From CAYMLL01 sp964390645 (GTDB lineage Bacteria > Planctomycetota > UBA8108): a DNA stretch of 18,940 nucleotides. Below are positions 8,144-17,142 of the stretch, one piece after another. The notes beneath the pieces are model-generated. The model searched no databases and had not been told where the DNA came from. It saw only the letters and a program-made list of their open reading frames with translations. The stretch lies in contig CAYMLL010000139.1 of assembly GCA_964390645.1 (NCBI GenBank), forward strand, positions 1 through 18,940, in the 5' to 3' direction. Made by a program: the position numbers and the translations under genes. Within the stretch, counting starts at the first letter, position 1, and each line of letters opens with the position of its first letter.

Positions 8144-8560
8144 ATGTACCGCGATTCCCCGGAGGCGAGAACCGTCTGCGTCGTCGCCCACGGAGAAGAC
8201 AGGACTCTCGGCGCGCGTCCCGTGCCGCTCACCGCCCTCGCGGCGTGGCTCTCGTCGACCGGTGCGACACCCGCGGCAGTCCGGGATCGCGACGCCGGCC
8301 GCGTCCGGACGTGGCTCACCTGGAGCCTCGGCCCGGATCACGAGAGCCGGCTGATGACCGGCACGAGCGACTGCCCGCACAGGGTGTTCGTCTCCCGGAT
8401 CGACGACGGCGGCGGGGGCTCCCTCGCGCGACTTTCACTGGAACGGCTCGAAGGCAAGAGAGCACAGGAGCGACGGAAGGACCCATGCCCGGATCGGAGA
8501 TCCTGCTTCGAAAGCACACCCGGCGAGAGTTCCGCGAACGCATGGCGAGCGGCGATCTGA
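8144..8560 (+). CDS. Possible small protein upstream of the creatininase-family gene (doubtful)
   Basis: An open frame of 138 codons from ATG 8144 to TGA 8560 with G/C at nearly every third position up to about 8435. The same third-position signal could partly come from the minus strand, but that frame is closed by a stop near 8337, so the part to the right favours the plus strand. The product begins MYRDSPEARTVCVVAHGED and contains a CPHRVFVSRIDD stretch; I recognise no family, signal or membrane segment. There is no good Shine-Dalgarno at 8144; GTG 8105 or 8222 are other starts. It overlaps the next gene by 76 bases in another frame, which is unusual, and third-position bias fades before the overlap. 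It may be a decayed or frameshifted gene. Confidence 0.33.
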   Translation: MYRDSPEARTVCVVAHGEDRTLGARPVPLTALAAWLSSTGATPAAVRDRDAGRVRTWLTWSLGPDHESRLMTGTSDCPHRVFVSRIDDGGGGSLARLSLERLEGKRAQERRKDPCPDRRSCFESTPGESSANAWRAAI

Positions 8561-9210
8561 AGGCGTGCATCGTGCCGGTCGCGGCGATCGAGCAGCACCT
8601 CGAGCACCTGTCGATGGAGCACGACTGGCGCAGCGTCTGTCACATCGCGGTCGGGGTCGCCGAGCGACTGCGGCCCAACGTGCTCGTGGCCGAGGGGCTG
8701 ATGACCGGCATCAGCGAACACCACATGTCACATCCGGGGACCCTCTCCCTGCGTCCGGCAACCTTCCTGGCCACGGTGCACGACCTGATCGACAGCGTCG
8801 TGCGCGCCGGCTTCACGAACGTGCTCGTCCTCAACGGACACGGCGGCAACGTCGCGCCGATCGAGGGAATGTGGGAGCAGTACCTCCGTCTCTTCCGGGT
8901 CAACCTGCACTTTCTGCCGTACTGGGACGTGCTGACCGCGGAGGACGCGAAGCTGCTCGAGGGCGGCCAGCGCCTGCCCGACGACCTCCCCGGCCACGCG
9001 CAGGAGTTCGAGACGTCGTTCGGCCTCGCCGCCTTCCCCGAGAACGTCCGCACCGACATGTGGACCGACCAGCCGGATCCGACACCGTCGCTGGCGACCG
9101 CCCAGAAGGGGCGCGAGCTAATCGACCGGACGGTCGACCGCGTCACCGAGTTCGTCACCGAGATGATCGAGGGACGACGCGTCGCGGAGATCCCGGAGTA
9201 CTTTCCCTGA
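8485..9210 (+). CDS. Creatininase-family amidohydrolase
   Basis: A 241-residue cytoplasmic metal-dependent hydrolase of the creatininase/MftE family, which cleaves amide bonds of cyclic or small substrates or trims peptides. Family motifs are complete: IEQHLEHL with E36 and H38 and then D47 as likely metal ligands; LNGHGGN at 116-122 with H119; and GHAQEFETS at 170-178 with E174. True creatininase activity is not implied; many members act in other pathways. ATG 8485 is preceded by GGAAGG at 8475-8480. A larger open frame upstream is merely antisense to the dehydrogenase and CorA-like genes. The gene is followed by a short inverted repeat and then by a gene on the other strand. Confidence 0.92.
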   Translation: MPGSEILLRKHTRREFRERMASGDLKACIVPVAAIEQHLEHLSMEHDWRSVCHIAVGVAERLRPNVLVAEGLMTGISEHHMSHPGTLSLRPATFLATVHDLIDSVVRAGFTNVLVLNGHGGNVAPIEGMWEQYLRLFRVNLHFLPYWDVLTAEDAKLLEGGQRLPDDLPGHAQEFETSFGLAAFPENVRTDMWTDQPDPTPSLATAQKGRELIDRTVDRVTEFVTEMIEGRRVAEIPEYFP

Positions 9211-9213
9211 TCG

Positions 9214-9230
9214 CCGGCATCACCCGCCGG
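9214..9230 (+). terminator. Weak hairpin after the creatininase-family gene
   Basis: CCGGC (9214-9218) and GCCGG (9226-9230) form a 5-bp stem with a 7-base loop, three bases after the stop. There is no T-run. It lies in the 167-base gap between two convergent genes; nothing else is visible in that gap. Confidence 0.25.
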
Positions 9231-9377
9231 AATTCCCGAGGAGCGGTCCGGCAAACGAGACGTTCAAGTCCCCGCACGGCGCTCCTCTGTTCGTTTCCTC
9301 GCGCCAGACCGCACACGGCACACTCGACAACCAGCGAAGAGGCCCCCCGTGGCCGCCGAGGTGAGCGCGAGCCCCGC

Positions 9378-10706
9378 CTATTCCTCCTCGCGACGCTCCC
9401 GCACGCACCAGAGGTGCGCCTGCGAGCGGATGTAGATCGCGCCGCCGCTCGGTGCGCACGACGCCAACGTACGCTCGCCGATATCGTTGCTCGCAATCGC
9501 CTCGAACTTCCGGGAGGCGCGGATGACGACGCCCTTGCCACCCTCGCTCTGGAAGTAGATCCTGCCGTCCGCGTGGAACGGGGAGGCGGACTGACCGCCG
9601 CCGATGCGCTTCTGCCAGTGTCGCTTGCCGGTCTTCGCGTCGATGCAGGAGGCGATGCCGCGATCGCTGACGAAGTAGATCTCGTCGCCAACCAGAAGTG
9701 GCGATGGACTGTGCGGCGCGCCCCTCTTGACCTTCCACGTCACATGCGTCTTGCTGACGTCCCCCTCGCCATCGGGGCGGACGGCGATCATCATCGGCGC
9801 GTCGAAGCTCGAGGAGAAGTAGAGGTTACCGTGTCCGAAGACCGGGCGGGGCACGACCGAGTAGCCGCCGTGCCAGACTCGCCACAGCTCCTTTCCCGTG
9901 CGCGGGTCGTAGCTCGACGCCCAGTTGGCGCCCGGGACGAAGACCTGCTGGCGCCCTTTCGCGACAAACGCCAGCGGAGTCGAGAACGCGAAGAGCTTGC
10001 CGGTGCTGTCGCTGCGCGGCGCCCTCCAGCGGATCTTGCCGCTGTCCCGGTCGAGCGCCACGACAAAGGGAGCCGTCGAGCCGTCGCAGCTGACGACCAG
10101 GACGTCATCGACGAGTGCCGGCGATCCTCCCCCACCGTGAACGGGAGGGTATCGCAGATCGAGATTGCGCCAGAGCACCTTGCCGTCGAGATCGAGACAC
10201 GCGGTTCCCGTCGTCCCGAAGTGCACCCAGAGGCGCTTGCCGTCGGTGACGGGCGTCGGGCTCGCGTGCGAGTTCTTCCCGTGCTTGCCCCACTGGCGAC
10301 CCTGGTCCGGCGCGAAGACCTCGACGTCCCAGAGCATCTTGCCGCCCTTCCCGTCGATCGCGAGAGCGTGGAGCGACCTGGCGTTGCCGGAGGCGCGCTT
10401 CGGGGTCAACGCAGCCGTCAGGTAGACCGTACCGTCGTGGACGATCGGCGAAGACCACCCCTCACCCGGAACTCTCCGTTTCCAGGCGATGTTCCTTCTC
10501 GGTCCCCACTCGGTGGGCAAGCCCTTCTCGGACGAGTGCCCCTGTCCACCCGGCCCCCGGAACTGCGGCCAGTCCTCCGCACGGGCCACCGCGCAGGGGA
10601 TCACCGCGCAGGGGATCACCGCGCAGGGGATCACCGCCCAGGGGATCACCGCCCAGGGGATCACCGCGCACGAGAGAAGAACCAGGCTCTTGCGCCACTG
10701 CAGCAT
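9378..10706 (-). CDS. Secreted PQQ-type beta-propeller protein with a repeat-built signal peptide
   Basis: A 442-residue exported protein. After the signal, EDWPQFRGPGGQG (44-56) is the usual opening of planctomycete outer-membrane/periplasmic PQQ-repeat (BamB/quinoprotein-like) propellers. Blade motifs follow through the whole chain: ASPTPVTDGKRLW, TGKELWRV, TGKRHWQKR and others, about seven or eight in all. I see no catalytic dehydrogenase residues, so a binding or scaffold role is likely but unproven. The signal peptide is remarkable: residues 14-38 are five copies of A-V-I-P-W/C, encoded by a 15-base tandem repeat, and cleavage is expected after A-R-A43. GAGGAG about six bases before ATG 10706 sets the start. 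It follows the DUF1501 gene by 150 bases, same strand, with an 8-base repeat array between them. Confidence 0.92.
   Translation of the reverse strand: MLQWRKSLVLLSCAVIPWAVIPWAVIPCAVIPCAVIPCAVARAEDWPQFRGPGGQGHSSEKGLPTEWGPRRNIAWKRRVPGEGWSSPIVHDGTVYLTAALTPKRASGNARSLHALAIDGKGGKMLWDVEVFAPDQGRQWGKHGKNSHASPTPVTDGKRLWVHFGTTGTACLDLDGKVLWRNLDLRYPPVHGGGGSPALVDDVLVVSCDGSTAPFVVALDRDSGKIRWRAPRSDSTGKLFAFSTPLAFVAKGRQQVFVPGANWASSYDPRTGKELWRVWHGGYSVVPRPVFGHGNLYFSSSFDAPMMIAVRPDGEGDVSKTHVTWKVKRGAPHSPSPLLVGDEIYFVSDRGIASCIDAKTGKRHWQKRIGGGQSASPFHADGRIYFQSEGGKGVVIRASRKFEAIASNDIGERTLASCAPSGGAIYIRSQAHLWCVRERREEE
10591..10665. repeat. 15-base in-frame tandem repeat (five copies) in the signal peptide
   Basis: Plus-strand units GCGCAGGGGATCACC at 10591-10605, 10606-10620 and 10621-10635 are identical; 10636-10650 and 10651-10665 have GCCCAG in place of GCGCAG. 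On the coding (minus) strand each unit gives A-V-I-P plus Cys (three) or Trp (two). A partial unit (GCGCA) follows at 10666-10670. The length keeps reading frame, so copy-number change alters only the length of the signal's hydrophobic core. Confidence 0.95.
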
Positions 10707-10711
10707 GTCGA

Positions 10712-10717
10712 CTCCTC
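10712..10717 (-). promoter_or_regulatory. Shine-Dalgarno site of the PQQ-repeat gene
   Basis: Reads GAGGAG on the minus strand before ATG 10706. The AGGAG part is exactly complementary to CTCCT in the neighbouring repeat unit (five-base loop), so the site may be masked by the leader. Confidence 0.65.
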
Positions 10718-10721
10718 GCTC

Positions 10722-10777
10722 AGGAGATCAGGAGATCAGGAGATCAGGAGATCAGGAGATCAGGAGATCAGGAGATC
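10722..10777. repeat. 8-base tandem repeat (seven perfect copies) in the leader of the PQQ-repeat gene
   Basis: The unit AGGAGATC is repeated seven times without a change. The array begins 16 bases before the start codon of the leftward PQQ-repeat gene, in the 150-base gap behind the DUF1501 stop. In the mRNA each unit reads GAUCUCCU, containing the complement of a Shine-Dalgarno sequence. The unit is not a multiple of three and is outside any recognised CDS. Confidence 0.97.
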
Positions 10778-10781
10778 CTCG

Positions 10782-10798
10782 GTCTCTTCACGCGAGAC
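10782..10798 (-). other. Short inverted repeat downstream of the second DUF1501 gene
   Basis: GTCTC (10782-10786) and GAGAC (10794-10798) with a 7-base loop, about 60 bases after the DUF1501 stop and beside the 8-base array. It could be a weak terminator or mRNA end structure; 5 bp can arise by chance. Confidence 0.25.
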
Positions 10799-10856
10799 AT
10801 CAAGAAACTCTGGCTCGGGCGCACACCAGCCGATCGTCAGTGATGGCGACGACAGG

Positions 10857-12308
10857 CTATGCGAGCAGCCCCGGAATCGGATCGCCGTGGTAGATGGCGC
10901 TGGGGCGACCGAAGGAGTCGCTCCAGTGCGCGTCGCGCGCGATGCCGAGCACCTCGTACAGCGTCGCCGCCATGCTCTCCGGTGTCTGTGGGTCGGTCGC
11001 CGGGTGTCCGCCGATACGATCGCTCGAACCGACGACGTGGCCACCGCGCACGCCGGCACCCGCGAAGAGGACGGTCTGCACCGCGCCCCAGTGATCACGA
11101 CCCGCCAGCTTCGCCCCGGAGATCTTGAAGATCTTCGGTGTACGCCCGAACTCTCCCGCCACGACGATGAGAGTCGACTCGAGCATGCCACGCTCGTCGA
11201 GGTCCTCGATGAGCGCGGACAGCGCCCGGTCAAACGGTGGAAGGAGGTGCTTCTCGAGGTTCGGGAAGGCGGCCTGGTGCGTGTCCCAGGTCTCGTTGTT
11301 GCCGAGATTCACCTGCACGAGGCTGACCCCCTCGGCGACCAGACGGCGCGCCATCAGCAAGGACCACCCGAACTGGTTCCTGCCGTAGCGATCCTGGGTA
11401 CGATCGGGAGCCCCGAGCACATCGAAGGCCTGTTGCACCCTCGGGCTCGCGAGCAACGAGACCGCCCGCTCGCGGTGACGGCTCATGGCGTTCACCGCCG
11501 CGGACTCCGCAAGATGCCGCTGCTGCCGATTTATCAGCTCGAGCAGACCCAGTCGCCCCGCGACCCGCTGCGGGTCGAGCCCCACCGGAAGCGTCAGGTT
11601 CGGGGCACGGAAGACGGGCTTCAGGGTGTGCTCGAACTTGCCGTTGGCGTGGTGGAAGCAGTCAGGACACGCGCCGTAGGCGGTATTGCAGTTCGAGGCC
11701 GCGCCGACGAGGAAGGGATCCCACTGGCTGCCCATCTTGCCGCCGAACTGACCCGGGATCACACGGCCGGTACGGTGAACGAGGATGTGCGGCAGCACGA
11801 CCGAAGACGGCAGATCGCCCCACGGACGCACCACGTTGTGGACGACCGACCCGATCGCCGGCCAGTCGCCGGGCCGCGGCTTGTTCGCGCTGAAGCCCGG
11901 GGGCATCGGGGTGCGCCCGCTGAGCATCACCATGTGCCCCTGCGAGTGCTCGTTGTACGGGTGCGTCAACGAGCGGACCAGCGCCCACTTCTCGCTCTGG
12001 CGCGCGAGCATCGGAAGGTGCTCGCAGATCTGCACTCCCGGAGTCCTGGTGGGGATCGGCTGGAACTCGCCGCGGATCGCCTCGGGGCCGTCGGGCTTCA
12101 TGTCGAAGCTGTCGATCTGCGACAGCCCACCGGACAGGAAGACGTAGACGACCGACTTCGCCTTCTTCGCGGCTCCCTCGGACTTCCGGTGCTCCTCTGC
12201 GTCGGCACGCAGCCGGGCGAGATCACCGAGCCCCAGCCCCAGAAGGCCGAGCGCTCCGGCTCGCACCCCGGACCGGATCAGACGTCGACGGGTCCACGAC
12301 GAGGACAT
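10857..12308 (-). CDS. DUF1501 family Tat-exported protein (orphan copy)
   Basis: A 483-residue DUF1501 protein. The N-terminus has a twin-arginine signal (R7-R8-R9-L-I-R followed by a Gly/Leu-rich core to about residue 30). The family hallmark SGGLSQIDSFDMKP lies at about 59-72, and the C-terminal half has NNETWDTHQAAFPNLEKH, IVVAGEFGRTPK and GRDHWG, matching the sulfatase/phosphatase-like fold. Activity is unknown. Unlike the copy at 3253 it has no DUF1549/DUF1553 partner beside it here; its neighbour downstream is the PQQ-repeat gene. The two copies differ clearly and are not a recent duplication. ATG 12308 is preceded by a GGGAG about eight to nine bases upstream. Confidence 0.92.
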   Translation of the reverse strand: MSSSWTRRRLIRSGVRAGALGLLGLGLGDLARLRADAEEHRKSEGAAKKAKSVVYVFLSGGLSQIDSFDMKPDGPEAIRGEFQPIPTRTPGVQICEHLPMLARQSEKWALVRSLTHPYNEHSQGHMVMLSGRTPMPPGFSANKPRPGDWPAIGSVVHNVVRPWGDLPSSVVLPHILVHRTGRVIPGQFGGKMGSQWDPFLVGAASNCNTAYGACPDCFHHANGKFEHTLKPVFRAPNLTLPVGLDPQRVAGRLGLLELINRQQRHLAESAAVNAMSRHRERAVSLLASPRVQQAFDVLGAPDRTQDRYGRNQFGWSLLMARRLVAEGVSLVQVNLGNNETWDTHQAAFPNLEKHLLPPFDRALSALIEDLDERGMLESTLIVVAGEFGRTPKIFKISGAKLAGRDHWGAVQTVLFAGAGVRGGHVVGSSDRIGGHPATDPQTPESMAATLYEVLGIARDAHWSDSFGRPSAIYHGDPIPGLLA

Positions 12309-12631
12309 CTACGCAGGCTCCCCAACATCAGGTTGCACCGTGTCTTCGCGGCACATCCAGAGTCTCCGGCAATCGTGATCCCGGCAAGGAAAAAGAGGCG
12401 CCTCGCCGACGGCGCGGTCGAAATTCCACCTCTCCTCGCGCATGTCGATCGGTTATCTTCTGCACCGGATCGACCGCGTCTCCCCGTCTACCGGATGCCC
12501 TGCGACGTGCGAGCGCCTTCCCCGATACGGGGAGAACCCGGAGATCGCGAAGGTCCGCTCCGCACCTCTGCCCGTCCTGCACGGTGAAGATCTGCCGTGC
12601 GAGCGCGCTCTGATTCCGAAAGGACCCGTCG
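12309..12631. other. Divergent intergenic region between DUF1501 and DUF1080 genes
   Basis: This 323-base stretch separates the leftward DUF1501 start from the rightward DUF1080 start and must hold both promoters. I see no convincing -35/-10 pair. The only structure noted is a short palindrome TCCCC-GATAC-GGGGA at 12519-12533. Open frames crossing it look like extensions of shadow frames and have no recognisable product. Confidence 0.5.
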
Positions 12632-13867
12632 ATGACACGGATCACCCCGTTACTGACGACTCTCCTCCTCTGCACCGCCACCTGGGCCGGCCCGGCGGCG
12701 CGGGTCAGCGACTACCACGGCAAGTGGGAGCTTCTCCTCGCCAACTCCGGCGACACCTTCCAGTCGTGCATGCTCGACCTCGGCAAGTCCGGCGGCAAGC
12801 TGGTCTGGAAGTGGGGCAGCGTGCAGAGTATCGCTCCCGCGCAGCTGTCCGTCGACGACAAGGGCCGGCTCGAGATCAACAAGCGCGGCTGGCCGAGCCC
12901 GCTGCGCCTGACCCGGCTCGGCGACGCGATTCAGGGCTCGCGACAGCTGAAGAACGGCAAGGTCGAGACCGTCACCGGTCGGCTCGCGAAGTGGGATGTC
13001 GACGCGGCGGGCGAGTGGAGCATCACCGCGGGCGAGCAGGGCGAGTCGAAGGGCACTCTGACTCTCTCGGCCGTGGGAGCGGGACGCTACGAGGCGAAGG
13101 CCGCGAACAACGAGGGCCACGAGGTCGACATCCGGTCGGTCGACGTCGAGCAGAACCGGATGGTGATCAGCTTCACGGCCGACGAGGGCCAGAAGGCGCT
13201 GGTGCTGCGAGGCGAGATCCACGGCGACCGGCTGGTCGGCGCCATCGAGCTGCCGGACGGCGCGCAGAGCGTGCCGGCGAAGGGCGAGAGACGACGCCGC
13301 TGGGGCAAGCCGGTCGACCTGCTGGCGAAGGGTCTGGGCGGCTGGCGACCTCGCGACCCCAGAAGGAAGTTCGGCTGGACGGTCACCGACGGTGTGCTCT
13401 CGAACTCGCCTCCGGACGTCGACATCGTGTCGAGGCCCGAGTTCAAGGACTTCAAGGTCAACCTCGAGTACAAGGTGGAGCGACCGAAGGGCAAGCGCTC
13501 CAACAGCGGCATCTACATGCGCGGCCGTTACGAGGTGCAGATCCTCGACGACTGGAACGAGGATCCGAAGAAGCGTCGTGTGCAGGCACACGGCAACGGC
13601 GCGGTCTACAGCCGCATCGTCCCCGGGAAGTTCGCCAGCGGCGCTCCGGGCACGTGGCAGAAGTACGAGATCACTCTCATCGACCGCTATCTGACGGTCA
13701 ACCTCAACGGCGTCACGGTCGTCGACAACCGACAACTCGAAGGCATCACGGGCGGCGCACTCTTCCCCTTCGAGTCCGACGCCGGCCCGTTGATGCTGCA
13801 GGGTGACCACGGCAAGATCGAGTACCGCAACGTGCTCGTCACGCCGGCGCTTCCCTGGGGAAGGTGA
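12632..13867 (+). CDS. Secreted DUF1080 (3-keto-disaccharide hydrolase-type) protein
   Basis: A 411-residue exported protein. A Sec signal spans about residues 1-22 (TTLLLCTATWAG). The C-terminal domain, about 228-405, is DUF1080, a concanavalin-like jelly-roll family; some members hydrolyse 3-keto-glycosides. Typical motifs are present: the NSGIYMRGRYEVQILDDW run at 291-308, GNGAVY at 321-326 and GALFPFESDAGPLMLQGDHG at 375-394. The region 25-220 is not DUF1080 and appears to be two similar beta-rich halves (about 25-110 and 120-210), each starting with a G-x-W motif. AAAGGA stands about eight bases before ATG 12632. A TGA/GTG overlap joins it to the following short ORF. Its sugar substrate cannot be read from the sequence. 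Confidence 0.9.
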   Translation: MTRITPLLTTLLLCTATWAGPAARVSDYHGKWELLLANSGDTFQSCMLDLGKSGGKLVWKWGSVQSIAPAQLSVDDKGRLEINKRGWPSPLRLTRLGDAIQGSRQLKNGKVETVTGRLAKWDVDAAGEWSITAGEQGESKGTLTLSAVGAGRYEAKAANNEGHEVDIRSVDVEQNRMVISFTADEGQKALVLRGEIHGDRLVGAIELPDGAQSVPAKGERRRRWGKPVDLLAKGLGGWRPRDPRRKFGWTVTDGVLSNSPPDVDIVSRPEFKDFKVNLEYKVERPKGKRSNSGIYMRGRYEVQILDDWNEDPKKRRVQAHGNGAVYSRIVPGKFASGAPGTWQKYEITLIDRYLTVNLNGVTVVDNRQLEGITGGALFPFESDAGPLMLQGDHGKIEYRNVLVTPALPWGR

Positions 13868-14175
13868 CCTGGTCGACGGACGGACGAGGGCTCCACAGCG
13901 GTGGCGTGGCGGTGGTGACTCCGATGCTGACGTTCGTGCCGCTGCCCCTCGCGTCCGCCGAGCGCGGCCACATCCTCGTCGACGGCTTCGAGCATGACGA
14001 CCACGGCGACTGGAAGCCGACCGGCGACGCGCTCGGTGACGGCTCGATGGTCGAGGTCTGCGCGAACGAAGGCATCGGGGTCGTCGCCGATCGGATCTTC
14101 CCGTCGCCGGACAGCAGCGCCGCGGAGGTGTTCTCCGCGGGCGGAGCTGCGCAGCTGGTGAGTCTCGACGCGTGA
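13864..14175 (+). pseudogene. Remnant of a GH32 (levanase-type) protein with the middle deleted
   Basis: A 103-codon open frame with strong third-position G/C. Residues about 40-60 (DGFEHDDHGDWKPTGDALGDG) match the stretch that opens the planctomycete/bacteroidete levanase-type proteins (consensus FEGxDYGDWKVTGxAFG). Directly after it, residues about 59-102 (SMVEVCANEG, then DRIFPSPDS) match the far C-terminal beta-sandwich of GH32 (consensus DRSSVEVFxNDG...). The catalytic propeller that should lie between them, several hundred residues, is absent. The conserved Trp expected after SLDA is replaced by the stop. The frame may start at GTG 13864, overlapping the DUF1080 stop by four bases, or at ATG 13924 with a signal-like start. 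I infer an internally deleted gene; expression as a small protein is possible. Confidence 0.55.
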
Positions 14176-14213
14176 AGACCGAGATCGATCCGGCGCTGAC
14201 CCCGGCAGGATCG

Positions 14214-14239
14214 CCCCGGCCGGAAAGCCGGCCGCGGGG
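14214..14239. terminator. GC-rich hairpin between the convergent GH32 remnant and clpB
   Basis: GGCCGG (14218-14223), loop AAAG, CCGGCC (14228-14233) form a perfect 6-bp stem, extended by CCCC (14214-14217) with GGGG (14236-14239) across a 2-base bulge. It stands between two genes ending toward each other (stops at 14175 and 14266) and could stop transcripts from both sides. There is no T-run. Confidence 0.45.
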
Positions 14240-14265
14240 AGACCGTCCACCGTGTCGGAGATCGT

Positions 14266-16833
<2,568 letters not shown>

Positions 16834-16844
16834 GTCACCTCCTT
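16834..16844 (-). promoter_or_regulatory. Near-perfect Shine-Dalgarno site of clpB
   Basis: The minus strand reads AAGGAGGTGAC before ATG 16833, matching nearly the whole anti-Shine-Dalgarno sequence and fixing the start among several upstream alternatives. Confidence 0.8.
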
Positions 16845-17011
16845 GCAGCCGGGGTCCCGGATCCCGAGACGACACGGATTCGGACCCGGAGCCGGTGGAA
16901 TTCAGTCGGGACTCGAGGCAAGCCGGGTCCCGGTTTCGAGCCCGGTCCACAGCTCCTCGCACCTCCAGAAGAGGAGCAAAGCACGTGCCAGAGCGCTCCA
17001 GACCCTTCCCT

Positions 17012-17024
17012 GTAAGTGACTTAC
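17012..17024. promoter_or_regulatory. Operator-like palindrome upstream of clpB
   Basis: GTAAG-TGA-CTTAC, a perfect 5-bp inverted repeat with a 3-base centre, 180 bases before the clpB start. It is A/T-richer than its surroundings, as regulator sites often are. The protein that might bind it is unknown and the short arms allow chance occurrence. Confidence 0.3.
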
Positions 17025-17065
17025 GACAGGCCAGCGCGCACGAGCCACGAACCTGGGACGGTGCC

Positions 17066-17084
17066 GGCTGCCATATCGGCAGCC
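17066..17084. terminator. Perfect hairpin downstream of the RraA-like gene
   Basis: GGCTGCC (17066-17072), loop ATATC, GGCAGCC (17078-17084): a 7-bp perfect stem about 60 bases beyond the RraA-like stop. It could end that transcript or serve as an operator for clpB; no T-run follows on either strand. Confidence 0.4.
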
Positions 17085-17142
17085 ATCGTATCCCCTCTGG
17101 AGGAAGGAAGACTTCACGTGCCGCCAAACTGGCAGTCCACGA

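Larger units (their letters stand above)
16834..17142. other. Intergenic region upstream of clpB and downstream of the RraA-like gene
   Basis: This 309-base stretch should hold the clpB promoter and leader and the end of the RraA-like transcript. It contains two perfect inverted repeats (17012-17024 and 17066-17084). I found no CIRCE (HrcA) element and no tRNA. No credible small gene was seen. Confidence 0.5.

Noticed and set aside
8092..8319. N-terminal extension of the dehydrogenase to GTG 8319
   Set aside because: Adds 76 residues with no resemblance to the family and makes the protein longer than usual; ATG 8091 gives the normal length.
6073..8484. Very long rightward open frame leading into the creatininase-family gene
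   Set aside because: It is antisense to the CorA-like and dehydrogenase genes, which have complete family motifs; its product is Arg/Pro-rich with no domain. Only the part from ATG 8485 is a real gene.
10591..10665. CRISPR-like array
   Set aside because: Units are directly adjacent with no spacers and are in frame inside a coding region; this is a plain tandem repeat.
8565..12587. 1340-codon plus-strand open frame across the PQQ-repeat and DUF1501 genes
   Set aside because: Starts within the creatininase-family gene in another frame and continues antisense to two well-supported genes; low-complexity composition typical of shadow frames in high-GC DNA. The repeated peptides in it come from the two tandem arrays.
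13687..14250. 187-codon minus-strand frame over the end of DUF1080 and the GH32 remnant
   Set aside because: Its product has no domain, while the plus strand here has recognisable protein motifs in both features.
16916..16960. tRNA T-arm-like sequence (GGTTTCGAGCCCGG)
   Set aside because: The stems do not pair correctly around the TTCGA loop on either strand and no acceptor, D or anticodon arm is present.
16834..17127. N-terminal extension of ClpB to 17127
   Set aside because: A near-perfect Shine-Dalgarno stands just before ATG 16833, whose product begins like other ClpB proteins.
16834..17142. CIRCE element for HrcA control of clpB
   Set aside because: No TTAGCACTC-type inverted repeat was found; GAGCGCTC at 16991-16998 is too short and lacks the 9-base spacer.
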